Shown here piece by piece: positions 34,868-42,870 of a stretch of 64,000 bases of DNA. The notes beneath the pieces are model-generated. The model ran no database searches and was not told where the DNA came from. It was given only the letters and a program-made list of their open reading frames with translations. The DNA lies in assembly GCF_030296915.1 (NCBI RefSeq), contig NZ_AP028031.1, positions 263,001 to 327,000 on the forward strand, given 5' to 3'. Both the position numbers and the translations under genes were made by a program. This DNA is from Anaerostipes hadrus ATCC 29173 = JCM 17467 (lineage in GTDB: Bacteria > Bacillota > Clostridia > Lachnospirales > Lachnospiraceae). How positions within the stretch are numbered: the stretch's first letter is position 1; each line of letters begins with the position of its first letter.

Positions 34868-35553
34868 GTATTTGTATCAAAGATCAGATTCAGAACATGA
34901 ATATCGTCATTGGCTGCACAGTGGGGTGTACATATTGCTATGCCCGCAACAACGTGAAACGCTGGCATATGATTGATGATTTCGCTGACCCTGAATTCTT
35001 TCCGGGTAAGCTCAAGATGATGGAAAAGAAACGTCCGCAGAACTTTCTTCTTACCGGCATGAGCGATTTCTCCGGATGGAAGCCGGAATGGAGAGACGAG
35101 GTATTTGCAAAGATCCGTGAAAATCCACAGCATCAGTTCCTGTTCCTTACCAAGCGACCCGATTTGCTGGATTTTGATATCAATCTGGAAAACGCATGGT
35201 TTGGCGTTACGGTGACGAGGAAAGCAGAACTGTGGCGTATCGATGCCCTTCGGAAAAACGTCAGAGCAAAACATTACCATGTTACCTTTGAGCCGTTATT
35301 CGACGATCCCGGCACAGTTGACCTTTCCGGAATCAATTGGATCGTTGTCGGCACCATGACCGGAGCTCAGAGCAGGAAGATTCATACGGAGCCGGAATGG
35401 GCATGGTCTCTGACGGACCAGGCACATAAGCTCGGCATTCCGGTGTTTATGAAGGAAGACCTTGTTCCTATCATAGGGGATGAAAATATGATTCAGGAAA
35501 TGCCGGAAGAATTTAATAAAGTGTTAGAGGTACAGAAATCATGGAAGAAGTAA
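34864..35553 (+). CDS. Radical SAM protein, DUF5131-like (mobile pair protein A)
   Basis: A 229-aa iron-sulfur protein with the radical SAM triad in GCTVGCTYCYARN (CxxxCxxC, residues about 22-29). The rest resembles the Gp37/Gp68-like DUF5131 family (WFGVTVTRKAELWRIDALRK, HVTFEPLFDDPG, INWIVVGTMTGAQSRKIH). It should cleave SAM to a 5'-deoxyadenosyl radical; the substrate is unknown. It overlaps the MarR gene by 4 bases and the next radical SAM gene by 13, so the three products are probably made together. Base composition is richer in G and C than the neighbours (CCG, GGC, GAC codons), a sign of transfer. Confidence 0.87.
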   Translation: MSICIKDQIQNMNIVIGCTVGCTYCYARNNVKRWHMIDDFADPEFFPGKLKMMEKKRPQNFLLTGMSDFSGWKPEWRDEVFAKIRENPQHQFLFLTKRPDLLDFDINLENAWFGVTVTRKAELWRIDALRKNVRAKHYHVTFEPLFDDPGTVDLSGINWIVVGTMTGAQSRKIHTEPEWAWSLTDQAHKLGIPVFMKEDLVPIIGDENMIQEMPEEFNKVLEVQKSWKK

Positions 35554-36449
35554 TAAATGGAATCCTCATTCGTGAGGTGGAAACAAAGAACATCATGACT
35601 AAGTCTAGTCTGCCGGTAGGCGGTTACTCGGTCAATCCCTATGTGGGCTGTACACATGCCTGCAAGTATTGCTATGCTTCTTTTATGAAGCGATTTACCG
35701 GGCACAAGGAGGAATGGGGCACTTTCCTTGATGTGAAGCATTGGCCGGAAATTAAAAATCCGAAGAAATATGCCGGACAGCGGGTGGTCATCGGTTCTGT
35801 GACAGATGGCTACAATCCACAGGAGGAGCAATTCGGGAATACCAGAAAACTTCTGGAGCAGCTGATCGGCAGTGACGCAGATATTCTGATCTGCACAAAG
35901 TCGGATCTTGTGGTACGGGATATTGATTTGCTGAAGAAGCTTGGACGTGTAACCGTTTCATGGTCGATCAACACACTAGATGAAAATTTCAAGAACGATA
36001 TGGACTCTGCTTCGAGCATTGAGCGCCGTATCGCTGCTATGAAGCAGGTATATGAAGCAGGTATCCGTACAGTCTGTTTCGTATCCCCGGTATTCCCCGG
36101 TATCACGGATTTTGAAGCAATCTTTGAGCGGGTAAAGGATCAGTGCGATCTGTTCTGGCTCGAAAATCTCAATCTTCGAGGCGGTTTCAAAAAGACAATT
36201 ATGGATTATATCGCCGGAAAATATCCTGATCTTGTACCACTTTACGACGAGATCTATAACAAGCATAACCGCAGCTACTTTGAAGAACTTGAAGTAAAAG
36301 CTGAGAAAATGGCTCAGAAGTATGATTGTGCCTTTGTGGATAATGAAATGCCATATGGCAGAGTCCCGCAGGGGCATCCGGTGATCGTAGATTATTTCTA
36401 TCATGAGGAAATCCGTGGGACAGAGAATACCGGAAAAAGAAATCGCTAA
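35541..36449 (+). CDS. Radical SAM protein, SPL-like (mobile pair protein B)
   Basis: A 302-aa radical SAM protein with the triad CTHACKYC near residue 35, preceded by NPYVGC and followed by ASFMKRFTGHKEEWGTFLDVK. The layout resembles the spore-photoproduct-lyase-like/Rv2578c group. VTVSWSINTLDENF and TVCFVSPVFPGITDFEAIF are typical barrel segments of that group. The C-terminal region contains HNRSYFEELE. It overlaps protein A by 13 bases and ends before a strong terminator. Two different radical SAM enzymes under one MarR regulator suggest a joint modification or repair reaction, which is inference. Confidence 0.87.
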   Translation: MEEVINGILIREVETKNIMTKSSLPVGGYSVNPYVGCTHACKYCYASFMKRFTGHKEEWGTFLDVKHWPEIKNPKKYAGQRVVIGSVTDGYNPQEEQFGNTRKLLEQLIGSDADILICTKSDLVVRDIDLLKKLGRVTVSWSINTLDENFKNDMDSASSIERRIAAMKQVYEAGIRTVCFVSPVFPGITDFEAIFERVKDQCDLFWLENLNLRGGFKKTIMDYIAGKYPDLVPLYDEIYNKHNRSYFEELEVKAEKMAQKYDCAFVDNEMPYGRVPQGHPVIVDYFYHEEIRGTENTGKRNR

Positions 36450-36467
36450 CTTCCTGTTTGCCAACTT

Positions 36468-36509
36468 GCCCTTTGAGAGAGGAGAAATCCTTTTCTCAAA
36501 GGGCTTTTT
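36468..36509 (+). terminator. Terminator of the radical SAM pair operon
   Basis: Stem GCCCTTTGAGA (36468-36478) / TCTCAAAGGGC (36494-36504) followed by TTTTTC. Confidence 0.9.
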
Positions 36510-36590
36510 CTATTTATACGGATATTCGCAAACTACAAGATAAAGCCAAAACTTCATATACTCTAAGCACAAGGAGGTTGAGGTTTGGCT

Positions 36591-37023
36591 ATGAATAACA
36601 GTTTAACAGAAGTACATCCGGAGCTTGTTTCGGAGTGGTCGGAGAAGAAGGCGAAGGCAGGCAGAAGTCCTGCCCCGCCCCGTCCCAAGACTTTCGATTA
36701 CCGGGAAAAAACGAGGATAATGAAAAAATCATAAAGTATCTGACAGAAAAAAGAGAAATTGAGAAAAACTGGTGGAAGAGTGGATTGACAGAGGTGATAT
36801 TTACGAGGAAAAGAAGCATCATAATGTTATATTTGTCGGCAGAGATGCAGATGGTATTCCAAGATATGCACACTGCCGGGGAACTGGTGAAATAAAATAT
36901 CGTGGAGATGTAGCAGGTTCTGATAAATCTTATGGATTCAGCTACAGAGGAACGGATAATCAGTTGTTTGTATTTGAAGCAGCTATTGATTGGGATACAC
37001 GTCCATGTCTGACTATTATCTAA
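36591..37023 (+). pseudogene. Broken zinc-ribbon / DUF3991-toprim gene of a mobile element
   Basis: Three frames carry parts of one reading frame. 36591-36734 starts with RBS AGGAGG and MNNSLTEVHPELVSEW, the start of a zinc-ribbon type protein. The +2 frame gives DFRLPGKNEDNEKIIKYLTEKREIEKN, and after a frameshift near 36765 the +1 frame gives EEWIDRGDIYEEKKHHNVIFVGRDADG...FVFEAAID. The latter two match the DUF3991/toprim proteins found on integrative and conjugative elements, but the product ends at 37023 where the toprim domain should continue. The sequence abuts a group II intron end. It is a relic of a conjugative element. Confidence 0.75.
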
Positions 37024-37029
37024 CAGTAT

Positions 37030-37120
37030 GTGAAAACTAAAGAACCGCCGTGTACCGAACGGTATGCACGGTGGTGTGAGAGGTCGGCTAATCAATTAAT
37101 GATTAGCTTCCTACTCGATT
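37030..37120 (+). mobile_element. 3' end of a group II intron (domains V and VI only)
   Basis: The sequence from about 37042 folds as domain V: ACCGCCGTG pairs with CACGGTGGT around the inner hairpin TACCGAACGGTA. It is followed by TGTGAGAGG and a domain VI-like hairpin GGCTAATCA...TGATTAGC, ending CCTACTCGATT, the typical 3' boundary of Clostridial group II introns. No intron ORF or 5' domains are present, so it is a 5'-truncated or deleted copy within the broken toprim gene. Confidence 0.8.
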
Positions 37121-37243
37121 GTTATTCCACAAAAAATGGGAATTATAAAGATTTAATTCTTTACTACGGATGTGTATTGTAAAAGATTATTTTGCTATAC
37201 TGACAATATCAACAGAAAAGGTGGATATTAGCGAGGTGATCAG

Positions 37244-37396
37244 ATGAATGCAGTGCAGAGAATACGATTAATTCGGATAATAGAAAAGATTGAAAAAAAT
37301 CCGAAATTCAGTAACAAGCTTGGAGTGAAAAATACATCTGATTTTATATCAGATAAACAACGAAAAATGAATCACTCACAACTGGATGAGTGTTAG
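37244..37396 (+). CDS. Small basic protein (50 aa) of unknown function
   Basis: A 50-aa ORF with RBS GCGAGGTG and start ATG at 37244. The sequence MNAVQRIRLIRIIEKIEKNP then SNKLGVKNTSDFISD is highly charged and probably helical at its N terminus. I do not recognise a family. It is the first of three small genes on the same strand (spacings 12 and 21 bp), so it is likely part of one operon. Too short for confident assignment; kept because of RBS and gene context. Confidence 0.5.
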   Translation: MNAVQRIRLIRIIEKIEKNPKFSNKLGVKNTSDFISDKQRKMNHSQLDEC

Positions 37397-37408
37397 AAGG
37401 AGAAAAAG

Positions 37409-37624
37409 ATGTTAACAGTATTATTTACTATTTGTATGATTTGGTTTGTTGGAAAATTTTTTATATTTGGCTTAAAAGCATCCTGGGGAATCATGAAATT
37501 ACTTTGTATGGTTATTTTCTTTCCAGTGATATTGATTGGAATGGTAGTAGGCGGATTAATGTATATAGCTTTTCCACTATTGATCATTGGTGGGATTATC
37601 GGACTTGTAACGTCACATTCATAA
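37409..37624 (+). CDS. Small membrane protein (71 aa)
   Basis: A 71-aa protein made almost wholly of hydrophobic segments (VLFTICMIWFVGKFFIFGL, MKLLCMVIFFPVILIGMVVGGLMYIAFPLLIIGGIIGLV), so two or three membrane helices. AAGGAG precedes the ATG at 37409. It follows the 50-aa gene and precedes a 138-aa helical protein. No function can be given; a membrane anchor for the next product is a reasonable guess. Confidence 0.7.
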   Translation: MLTVLFTICMIWFVGKFFIFGLKASWGIMKLLCMVIFFPVILIGMVVGGLMYIAFPLLIIGGIIGLVTSHS

Positions 37625-37645
37625 AAAGTCAGAGAGGTGTTTTTG

Positions 37646-38062
37646 ATGGGATATGATATTGAAAAAGAAAAAAGAGAAGCAATTGAAGCCGGACGCAGAG
37701 CCTTAAATAGTCTTAGTGCAGCAAAAGAGAATCTGAACAGTGCAAAAAACTGGGGTCTGGTAGATATGTTTGGTGGAGGGTTTTTCAGTACGATGCTGAA
37801 ACATTCTAAAATGGATCATGCAAAGCAGAATATGGATCAGGCAAAGTATGACCTCCGTAATTTCAGCAGGGAATTAAATGATGTAAATATGGCATGTGAT
37901 CTACACATCGATACCGGAGATTTTCTTTCATTTGCAGATTATTTTTTCGATGGATTTGTGGTGGACTGGATGGTCCAGGATCGAATCAATACTGCAAAAA
38001 GACAGGTAGAAGAAGCTATTCGAAGAACGGAAAGTATCGTCAATCAATTACAGCGTATGTAA
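37646..38062 (+). CDS. Helical protein of unknown function (138 aa)
   Basis: A 138-aa protein dominated by charged and Ala-rich heptad-like helices (EKEKREAIEAGRRALNSLSAAKENLNSAKN, RINTAKRQVEEAIRRTESIVNQL). A Gly/Phe-rich break (DMFGGGFFSTMLKHSKMDHAK) and the segment DTGDFLSFADYFFDGFVVDWMVQ lie between them. No signal peptide. The ATG at 37646 follows AGAGAGGTG; a GTG three codons earlier is possible. The pattern of short cytoplasmic coiled coil next to a small membrane protein suggests a membrane-associated complex. Unknown family. Confidence 0.75.
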   Translation: MGYDIEKEKREAIEAGRRALNSLSAAKENLNSAKNWGLVDMFGGGFFSTMLKHSKMDHAKQNMDQAKYDLRNFSRELNDVNMACDLHIDTGDFLSFADYFFDGFVVDWMVQDRINTAKRQVEEAIRRTESIVNQLQRM

Positions 38063-38115
38063 AGAGAACGGCAATGAATCAGAAGTGATTCGTTGCCGTT
38101 CGTGCGATTTATGGA

Positions 38116-38631
38116 TTATTTTAATTTTTCTTTTTCAGCATTTAGAAGTTCAAGATTGAGACCCTGTTCACTGGCCGTCTTATCTACCCAAAGATTCAGA
38201 GAGTCTATGGCTAAAGAAATTGCATCCAGTTTTTTACTGATAAAAGCAAAATCCCTCATCTCATCATCACTGATCTTGCCGTCACGAGCGATTTGGATCA
38301 GCCGACCGGTAAGAGGGTTGATTTCATTTAGACCGGCAATGGTTTCTAGGATGATATTTGACAAGTCAGTTACTTCTACTTCTGGAACATAGCGGTGGCC
38401 TATCTCACATTTGTGTGAGCAATAATAATTGCAGAGATCCGGTCTCTTATAAGCATCAGCCATTTGAATGATATCATAAGGTGTAGGCTCCTGTGTTTCG
38501 TATTCGAATTTTTCGATTTTAGAATCCGAGACAGCCTTCATTTTATCACTTGCTTCTGCCCTTGTAAGCCCTGCGGCTTCCCGGCAAAGCTGGTAAATTG
38601 TTTTGTTTTCTCTGGTAGATTGTTTACCCAT
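38116..38631 (-). CDS. XRE-family helix-turn-helix regulator
   Basis: A 171-aa protein with an N-terminal XRE-type HTH (IYQLCREAAGLTRAEASDKMKAVSDSKIEKFEY, residues about 10-45). The C-terminal half is of unknown type, with HKCEIGHRYVPEVEVTDLSNIILETIAGLNEI and a final coiled coil. The four Cys/His residues in CNYYCSHKCEIGH could bind a metal. The ATG at 38631 follows GGGAGGAAATTCTC. Its promoter is at 38719-38747. It converges with the small-protein cassette and may regulate it, which is only a guess. Confidence 0.82.
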   Translation of the reverse strand: MGKQSTRENKTIYQLCREAAGLTRAEASDKMKAVSDSKIEKFEYETQEPTPYDIIQMADAYKRPDLCNYYCSHKCEIGHRYVPEVEVTDLSNIILETIAGLNEINPLTGRLIQIARDGKISDDEMRDFAFISKKLDAISLAIDSLNLWVDKTASEQGLNLELLNAEKEKLK

Positions 38632-38718
38632 GAGAATTTCCTCCCTGTATATCGCAAAACATGAGGATTATCAGGTGTTAAGTCCACATGCTGTGCGTGT
38701 GTTTTCTCTATGGATCTT

Positions 38719-38747
38719 ATTATACTGGAAGCATCAAGAAACAACAA
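38719..38747 (-). promoter_or_regulatory. Promoter of the XRE gene
   Basis: Minus-strand -35 TTGTTG (38747-38742), 17-bp spacer, -10 TATAAT (38724-38719). Confidence 0.65.
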
Positions 38748-38813
38748 GAGATAACAGGAAGGATTGTGGAAAGGAGACAAGCCACGAAATAGATGCTGTA
38801 GTGAGCGTGGATG

Positions 38814-40421
38814 TCACTGCACACAACCTGATTGAAGTGCCTTAATATCCTCTTCCGGTGTAGTAATAGGTCCAATACCATAATTTTCTACCAGAAAGTT
38901 CAGAATGTTAGGTGATAAGAACGCTGGAAGAGAAGGACCAAGACGGATGTTTTTGATACCCAGATGCAAAAGTGTTAACAGGATGCAGACGGCTTTCTGT
39001 TCATACCAGGAAAGAACGAAGGAAAGCGGAAGCTCATTAACAGAACATCCAAATGCATCCGCAAGTGAGACAGCAACCTGGATCGCACCATAAGCATCGT
39101 TGCACTGGCCAATATCCATTAGTCGTGGCAGGCCACCGATTTCTCCCAGATCGAGATCATTGAAACGGAATTTCCCACATGCAAGAGTGAGGATCACACT
39201 GTCAGAAGGTGTCTGTTTTACAAATTCTGTATAATAATTTCGACCTGGCTTAGCACCATCACAGCCGGCAACCAGGAAGAAATGGCTGATATCGCCTGAT
39301 TTTACGGCTTTTATTACAGTATCTGCATGGGACAGGATGGCTGCATGACCAAAACCAGTTGTCACTTTCGTACCACCGTTGATACCTGTGCGTATTTGAT
39401 CTTCTTTGTAACCACCCAGTTCTAGTGCTTTTTCAATAACCGGTGTAAAATCTTTCTTCTCATCGATATGAACAGTGCCTGGGAAAGCAACAACTTCTGT
39501 TGTAAACACTCTGTCAGCATAGCTGTTTTTTGGAGGCATCAGGCAGTTGGTAGTGTAAAGGATCGGAGCGGGAAGATGATCAAATTCTTTCTGTTGATTC
39601 TGCCATGCGGTTCCGAAATTTCCTTTTAGATGAGGAAATTCCTTTAAGAATGGATAGGCATGGGCTGGGAGCATTTCACCATGAGTATAGATATTGATCC
39701 CTTTTCCGCTTGTCTGTTCAAGTAAAAGCTGCAGATCCTTTAGATCATGACCAGTTACTACGATAAATGGTCCTTTTTCTACGGTAAGTGTAACTTCCGT
39801 CGGTTCTGGTGTTCCATAGGTTTCTGTATTTGCCTTGTCAAGAAGTGCCATGCACTTCAAATTGATCTCTCCTACTTTGAGAACTGTAGAAAGCAGTGCT
39901 TCGGTGCTCTCTTCATAACCAATCTTAAATAGTGCTTCGCAGAAGAACAGATTCACTTCATCATCTTCATAATTCAGAATATTTGCATGATAGGCATATG
40001 CAGCCATTCCGCGAATGCCAAAGAGAATAAGGGACTTCAGGGATCGAATATCTTCGTCTGCATTCCATAGTTGCTGCATATCGTATTCGTCTGTTTTACC
40101 ACACGGAGACTGACATTTGCTGCAATCAGGAGCCAGCCTTTCTTTCTCTGCTCTGACTTTTTGTATCATGCTTTCAATTGAAGCATTATCAAAATTGACA
40201 TTTGTAACTGTAGTAAACAGTCCTTCAATTATGACTTGACTAGTTTTTTTAGAAACAGCTGTTGTGCTGTCAACAGCTCTTGCCAGACCAATCAACGCAC
40301 CTGTCAGTTCATCCTGTAATTTTGCTGTATCTGCCGTTTTTCCACAGACACCAGAATTTCCTGTACATCCACTGCATCCGATCGTCTGTTCACACTGAAA
40401 ACAAAACATTTTCTTATCCAT
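38814..40421 (-). CDS. hcp: Hydroxylamine reductase / hybrid cluster protein
   Basis: A 535-aa Hcp. The N-terminal Cys motif FCFQCEQTIGCSGCTGNSGVC holds the 4Fe-4S cluster, and the later CGKFRFNDLDLG and VAGCDGAKPGRNYY segments provide Cys ligands of the hybrid Fe-S-O cluster. In vivo the protein is mainly a nitric oxide reductase or nitrosative-stress protein, and the hydroxylamine activity is an in vitro property. RBS AAAGGAG upstream of the ATG at 40421. A Crp/Fnr-type regulator diverges 137 bp away, the usual set-up for NO-responsive control of hcp. Confidence 0.95.
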   Translation of the reverse strand: MDKKMFCFQCEQTIGCSGCTGNSGVCGKTADTAKLQDELTGALIGLARAVDSTTAVSKKTSQVIIEGLFTTVTNVNFDNASIESMIQKVRAEKERLAPDCSKCQSPCGKTDEYDMQQLWNADEDIRSLKSLILFGIRGMAAYAYHANILNYEDDEVNLFFCEALFKIGYEESTEALLSTVLKVGEINLKCMALLDKANTETYGTPEPTEVTLTVEKGPFIVVTGHDLKDLQLLLEQTSGKGINIYTHGEMLPAHAYPFLKEFPHLKGNFGTAWQNQQKEFDHLPAPILYTTNCLMPPKNSYADRVFTTEVVAFPGTVHIDEKKDFTPVIEKALELGGYKEDQIRTGINGGTKVTTGFGHAAILSHADTVIKAVKSGDISHFFLVAGCDGAKPGRNYYTEFVKQTPSDSVILTLACGKFRFNDLDLGEIGGLPRLMDIGQCNDAYGAIQVAVSLADAFGCSVNELPLSFVLSWYEQKAVCILLTLLHLGIKNIRLGPSLPAFLSPNILNFLVENYGIGPITTPEEDIKALQSGCVQ

Positions 40422-40487
40422 TACTATATTCTCCTTTTATTCTAAGATCTTTTTTATCATTTCCATCCTCTGTCAATAGTATACAAC

Positions 40488-40516
40488 TTGGGTTTCTGTA
40501 AAAAATATAGTATAAT
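40488..40516 (+). promoter_or_regulatory. Promoter of the Crp/Fnr gene
   Basis: -35 TTGGGT (40488-40493), 17-bp spacer, -10 TATAAT (40511-40516). A GTATAC-centred near-palindrome (CAATAGTATACAA) just upstream lies between the two divergent genes and could be the regulator's site. Confidence 0.65.
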
Positions 40517-40558
40517 AATTGCAACATGTATGTTTGATTTCCAACAGGAGGAATTATT

Positions 40559-41233
40559 TTGAAAAAATATTTGCCTATTTTAAGAAACAGTCCTTTTTTT
40601 AAAGGCCTTACGGATAATGAGATACTATCTATATTACATTGCGTAAATGCAACGACAATTTACAGAGAACGAGGTTCGTATATTTTCAGAGCTGGGGACG
40701 CTACCGAAGTAATGGGACTTGTGGTGTCAGGCTGTGTTCTTGTTATGCAGGAAGACCTGTGGGGACATCGGAATATTCTGTCAAAATGCCATACCGGTGA
40801 TTTTTTTGGCGAGCCATATGCAGCAAGTCCGGGAGCCGTTTTGAATGTCAGCGTGGCAGCAGATGAGGATTGTGAGATCATTTTTTTAAATGTTCAGAGG
40901 CTTCTGGTTTCCTGTCCAACGGCATGCGAACATCATCAGAAGTTGATCCGTAACCTGGTCAGTGTCTTGGCAAATAAGATATTGATCCTGAACGACAAGA
41001 TCACACATGTCGGTAAGCGAACGACCAGAGATAAACTGTTATCTTATTTGTCAGCAGAATCCATCAGGCATTCATCGTTGTCTTTTGACATTCCTTTTGA
41101 CCGACAGCAATTGGCAGATTATCTTTGTATTGATCGTGCAGCAATGTCTACGGAGATATCAAAATTACAAAAAGATGGTTATATAAAAACAAATCGAAAG
41201 CATTTTGAGTTGATCGTTAGTGCTTTCAGATAA
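40559..41233 (+). CDS. Crp/Fnr-family transcriptional regulator (HcpR-like by context)
   Basis: A 224-aa regulator with an N-terminal cyclic-nucleotide-binding-like beta barrel (YRERGSYIFRAGDATEVMGLVVSGCVLVMQ) and a C-terminal HTH (FDRQQLADYLCIDRAAMSTEISKLQKDGYI). There is no N-terminal Fnr Cys cluster. Translation starts at a TTG at 40559, which has AGGAGG 8 bases upstream. Divergence from hcp suggests an HcpR-like nitrosative-stress sensor, possibly haem-binding, but the signal is not visible in the sequence. The IS607-type element begins shortly after its stop. Confidence 0.88.
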   Translation: MKKYLPILRNSPFFKGLTDNEILSILHCVNATTIYRERGSYIFRAGDATEVMGLVVSGCVLVMQEDLWGHRNILSKCHTGDFFGEPYAASPGAVLNVSVAADEDCEIIFLNVQRLLVSCPTACEHHQKLIRNLVSVLANKILILNDKITHVGKRTTRDKLLSYLSAESIRHSSLSFDIPFDRQQLADYLCIDRAAMSTEISKLQKDGYIKTNRKHFELIVSAFR

Positions 41234-41294
41234 TAAATAGAAATCCACGGAGGTGTTTAACTGTTAAAATAGTCTTATAAAAAATTATAAATAT

Positions 41295-41732
41295 GTGTTG
41301 GATTTTATAATTTTTATTGGTAGAATAAATTATAAATATTATACTGCACAGGGCAAACCATTTGAAATAATTAGTGATATAGGTTCTGGTATAAACTATA
41401 AGAAAAAAGGATTAAAAGAACTTATGAAACGAATATCTCAAAATAAAGTGGACAAGGTGGTTGTTTTTTATAAAGACAGATTGTTACGATTTGGATTTGA
41501 ATTAGTTGAATATATTGCAAGTCTATATGATTGTGATATTGAAATCATTGATCATACTGAAAAGACAGAGCAACAAGAACTTCTTGAGGATTTAGTTCAG
41601 ATAATAACTGTATTTAGTTGTAAATTACAAGGCAAAAGTGCCAATAAAGCAAGAAAACTTGTAAAAGAACTGATAGATGATGGTGGTGAAGAAGATGATA
41701 AAAACAATTCGAGTCATGCTGATCCCAAATAA
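41295..41732 (+). pseudogene. tnpA: IS607-type serine recombinase TnpA, N terminus missing
   Basis: The frame encodes the C-terminal part of an IS607-family serine resolvase (SDIGSGINYKKKGLKELM, VVVFYKDRLLRFGFELVEYIASLYDCDIEIID, LVQIITVFSCKLQGKSANKARKL). The MerR-like DNA-binding domain and the catalytic-Ser segment (usually Y-x-R-V-S) are absent. The upstream 60 bp are A/T-rich without an RBS. The element can therefore not mobilise itself. The end of the frame overlaps tnpB by 38 bases, as in intact IS607 elements. Confidence 0.85.
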
Positions 41733-42870
41733 TAAACAGAATACAAAACTTTTTCGATATGCCAATACTGCCAGATTCGCTTATAACTGGGCGTTAGGAA
41801 GAGAAAAAGAAAACTATAAAAATGGTGGTAAGTTCCTATCGGATAGTGATCTGAGAAAAGAATTTACACAATTAAAGAAAACAGAGGAATATTCCTGGTT
41901 AAATGAAGTCTCAAATAATGTAACAAAACAGGCAATCAAAGATGCTTGTCATGCATATAAGAGCTTTTTCAAAGGATGTTCCAAGTTTCCGAAATTCAAA
42001 AGCCGAAAATTTTCTATACCATCTTTTTATCAGGATAATGTAAAGATCCAATTTTCAGATACGCATGTAAAAATTGAGGGTTTTGCTGCTTCCAAAAAGA
42101 AGAATAAGCAGAAGATAAACTGGATCAGACTTGCGGAAAAGAATCGGATACCTACGGATTGTAACTATAGTAATCCCCGTATTAGATATGATGGGATCAA
42201 CTGGTGGATCACAGTAGGCATTGAATACGAAGACTCTGTTACCGTTCCCTCCAATGATGGGATAGGGATCGATTTAGGGATCAAAGATCTAGCGATATGT
42301 TCTGATGGCAATAAATATAAGAACATCAATAAAACGAAAAAAGTTAAGAAACTAGAGAAACAAAAACGCAGATTACAGCGTAGCATCTCTCGTTCATACG
42401 AGAACAATAAACAAGGAAAGGAATACTGTAAAACGAAGAATGTGATCAAAAAGGAAAAACTTTTATTAACATTAAATCACAGACTGACAAATATCCGTCA
42501 TGATCATTTACATCATATAACATCAGAGATCGTAAAACGAGAACCAAGTTTTATCTGTATCGAAGATCTAAATGTAAAGGGAATGATGAAAAACAGACAT
42601 TTATCCAAAGCAGTTCAACAACAGGGATTTTATGAATTTAGGCGGCAGATGGAATATAAATCTAAGTGGAACAATATTCAGGTGATCATTGCAGATCGAT
42701 TTTTTCCAAGTTCTAAATTATGCAGTTGTTGTGGAAAGATCAAAAAAGATCTGAAGTTATCAGAACGTATTTACAAATGTGAATGTGGAAATATAATTGA
42801 CAGAGATCTTCAGGCAGCTTTGAATCTTAAAAAATATGGAGAGGATGTTCTGAAACGATCTGTAGCATAA
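41695..42870 (+). CDS. tnpB: RNA-guided nuclease TnpB (IS607-type, apparently intact)
   Basis: A 391-aa TnpB. The RuvC catalytic acids are in place: Asp in GIGIDLGIKD (about residue 190), Glu in CIEDLNVKG (about 288), Asp in IDRDLQAALN (about 368). The zinc finger is complete (CSCCG...CECG). N-terminal WED/REC region with RFAYNWALGREKENYKNGG. TnpB cuts DNA matching the guide of an omega RNA and promotes retention of the element. The start ATG at 41695 follows GGTGGTGAAGAAG; earlier in-frame ATGs at 41677 and 41680 are less likely. It sits beside a truncated TnpA, so it has outlived transposition. Confidence 0.92.
   Translation: MIKTIRVMLIPNNKQNTKLFRYANTARFAYNWALGREKENYKNGGKFLSDSDLRKEFTQLKKTEEYSWLNEVSNNVTKQAIKDACHAYKSFFKGCSKFPKFKSRKFSIPSFYQDNVKIQFSDTHVKIEGFAASKKKNKQKINWIRLAEKNRIPTDCNYSNPRIRYDGINWWITVGIEYEDSVTVPSNDGIGIDLGIKDLAICSDGNKYKNINKTKKVKKLEKQKRRLQRSISRSYENNKQGKEYCKTKNVIKKEKLLLTLNHRLTNIRHDHLHHITSEIVKREPSFICIEDLNVKGMMKNRHLSKAVQQQGFYEFRRQMEYKSKWNNIQVIIADRFFPSSKLCSCCGKIKKDLKLSERIYKCECGNIIDRDLQAALNLKKYGEDVLKRSVA

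Noticed and set aside
36635..36895. Plus-strand frame taken as an intact small gene
   Set aside because: Only its middle matches toprim-type proteins; the match switches frame near 36765, so it is part of a pseudogene.
36589..37095. Minus-strand open frame of 168 codons across the toprim remnant
   Set aside because: The plus strand carries recognisable zinc-ribbon and toprim fragments plus intron domain V; the minus frame has no RBS and no protein-like pattern.
41695..42870. Nuclease-dead TnpB-derived repressor (TldR-type)
   Set aside because: The three RuvC acids and the zinc finger are all visible, so there is no sign of catalytic loss.
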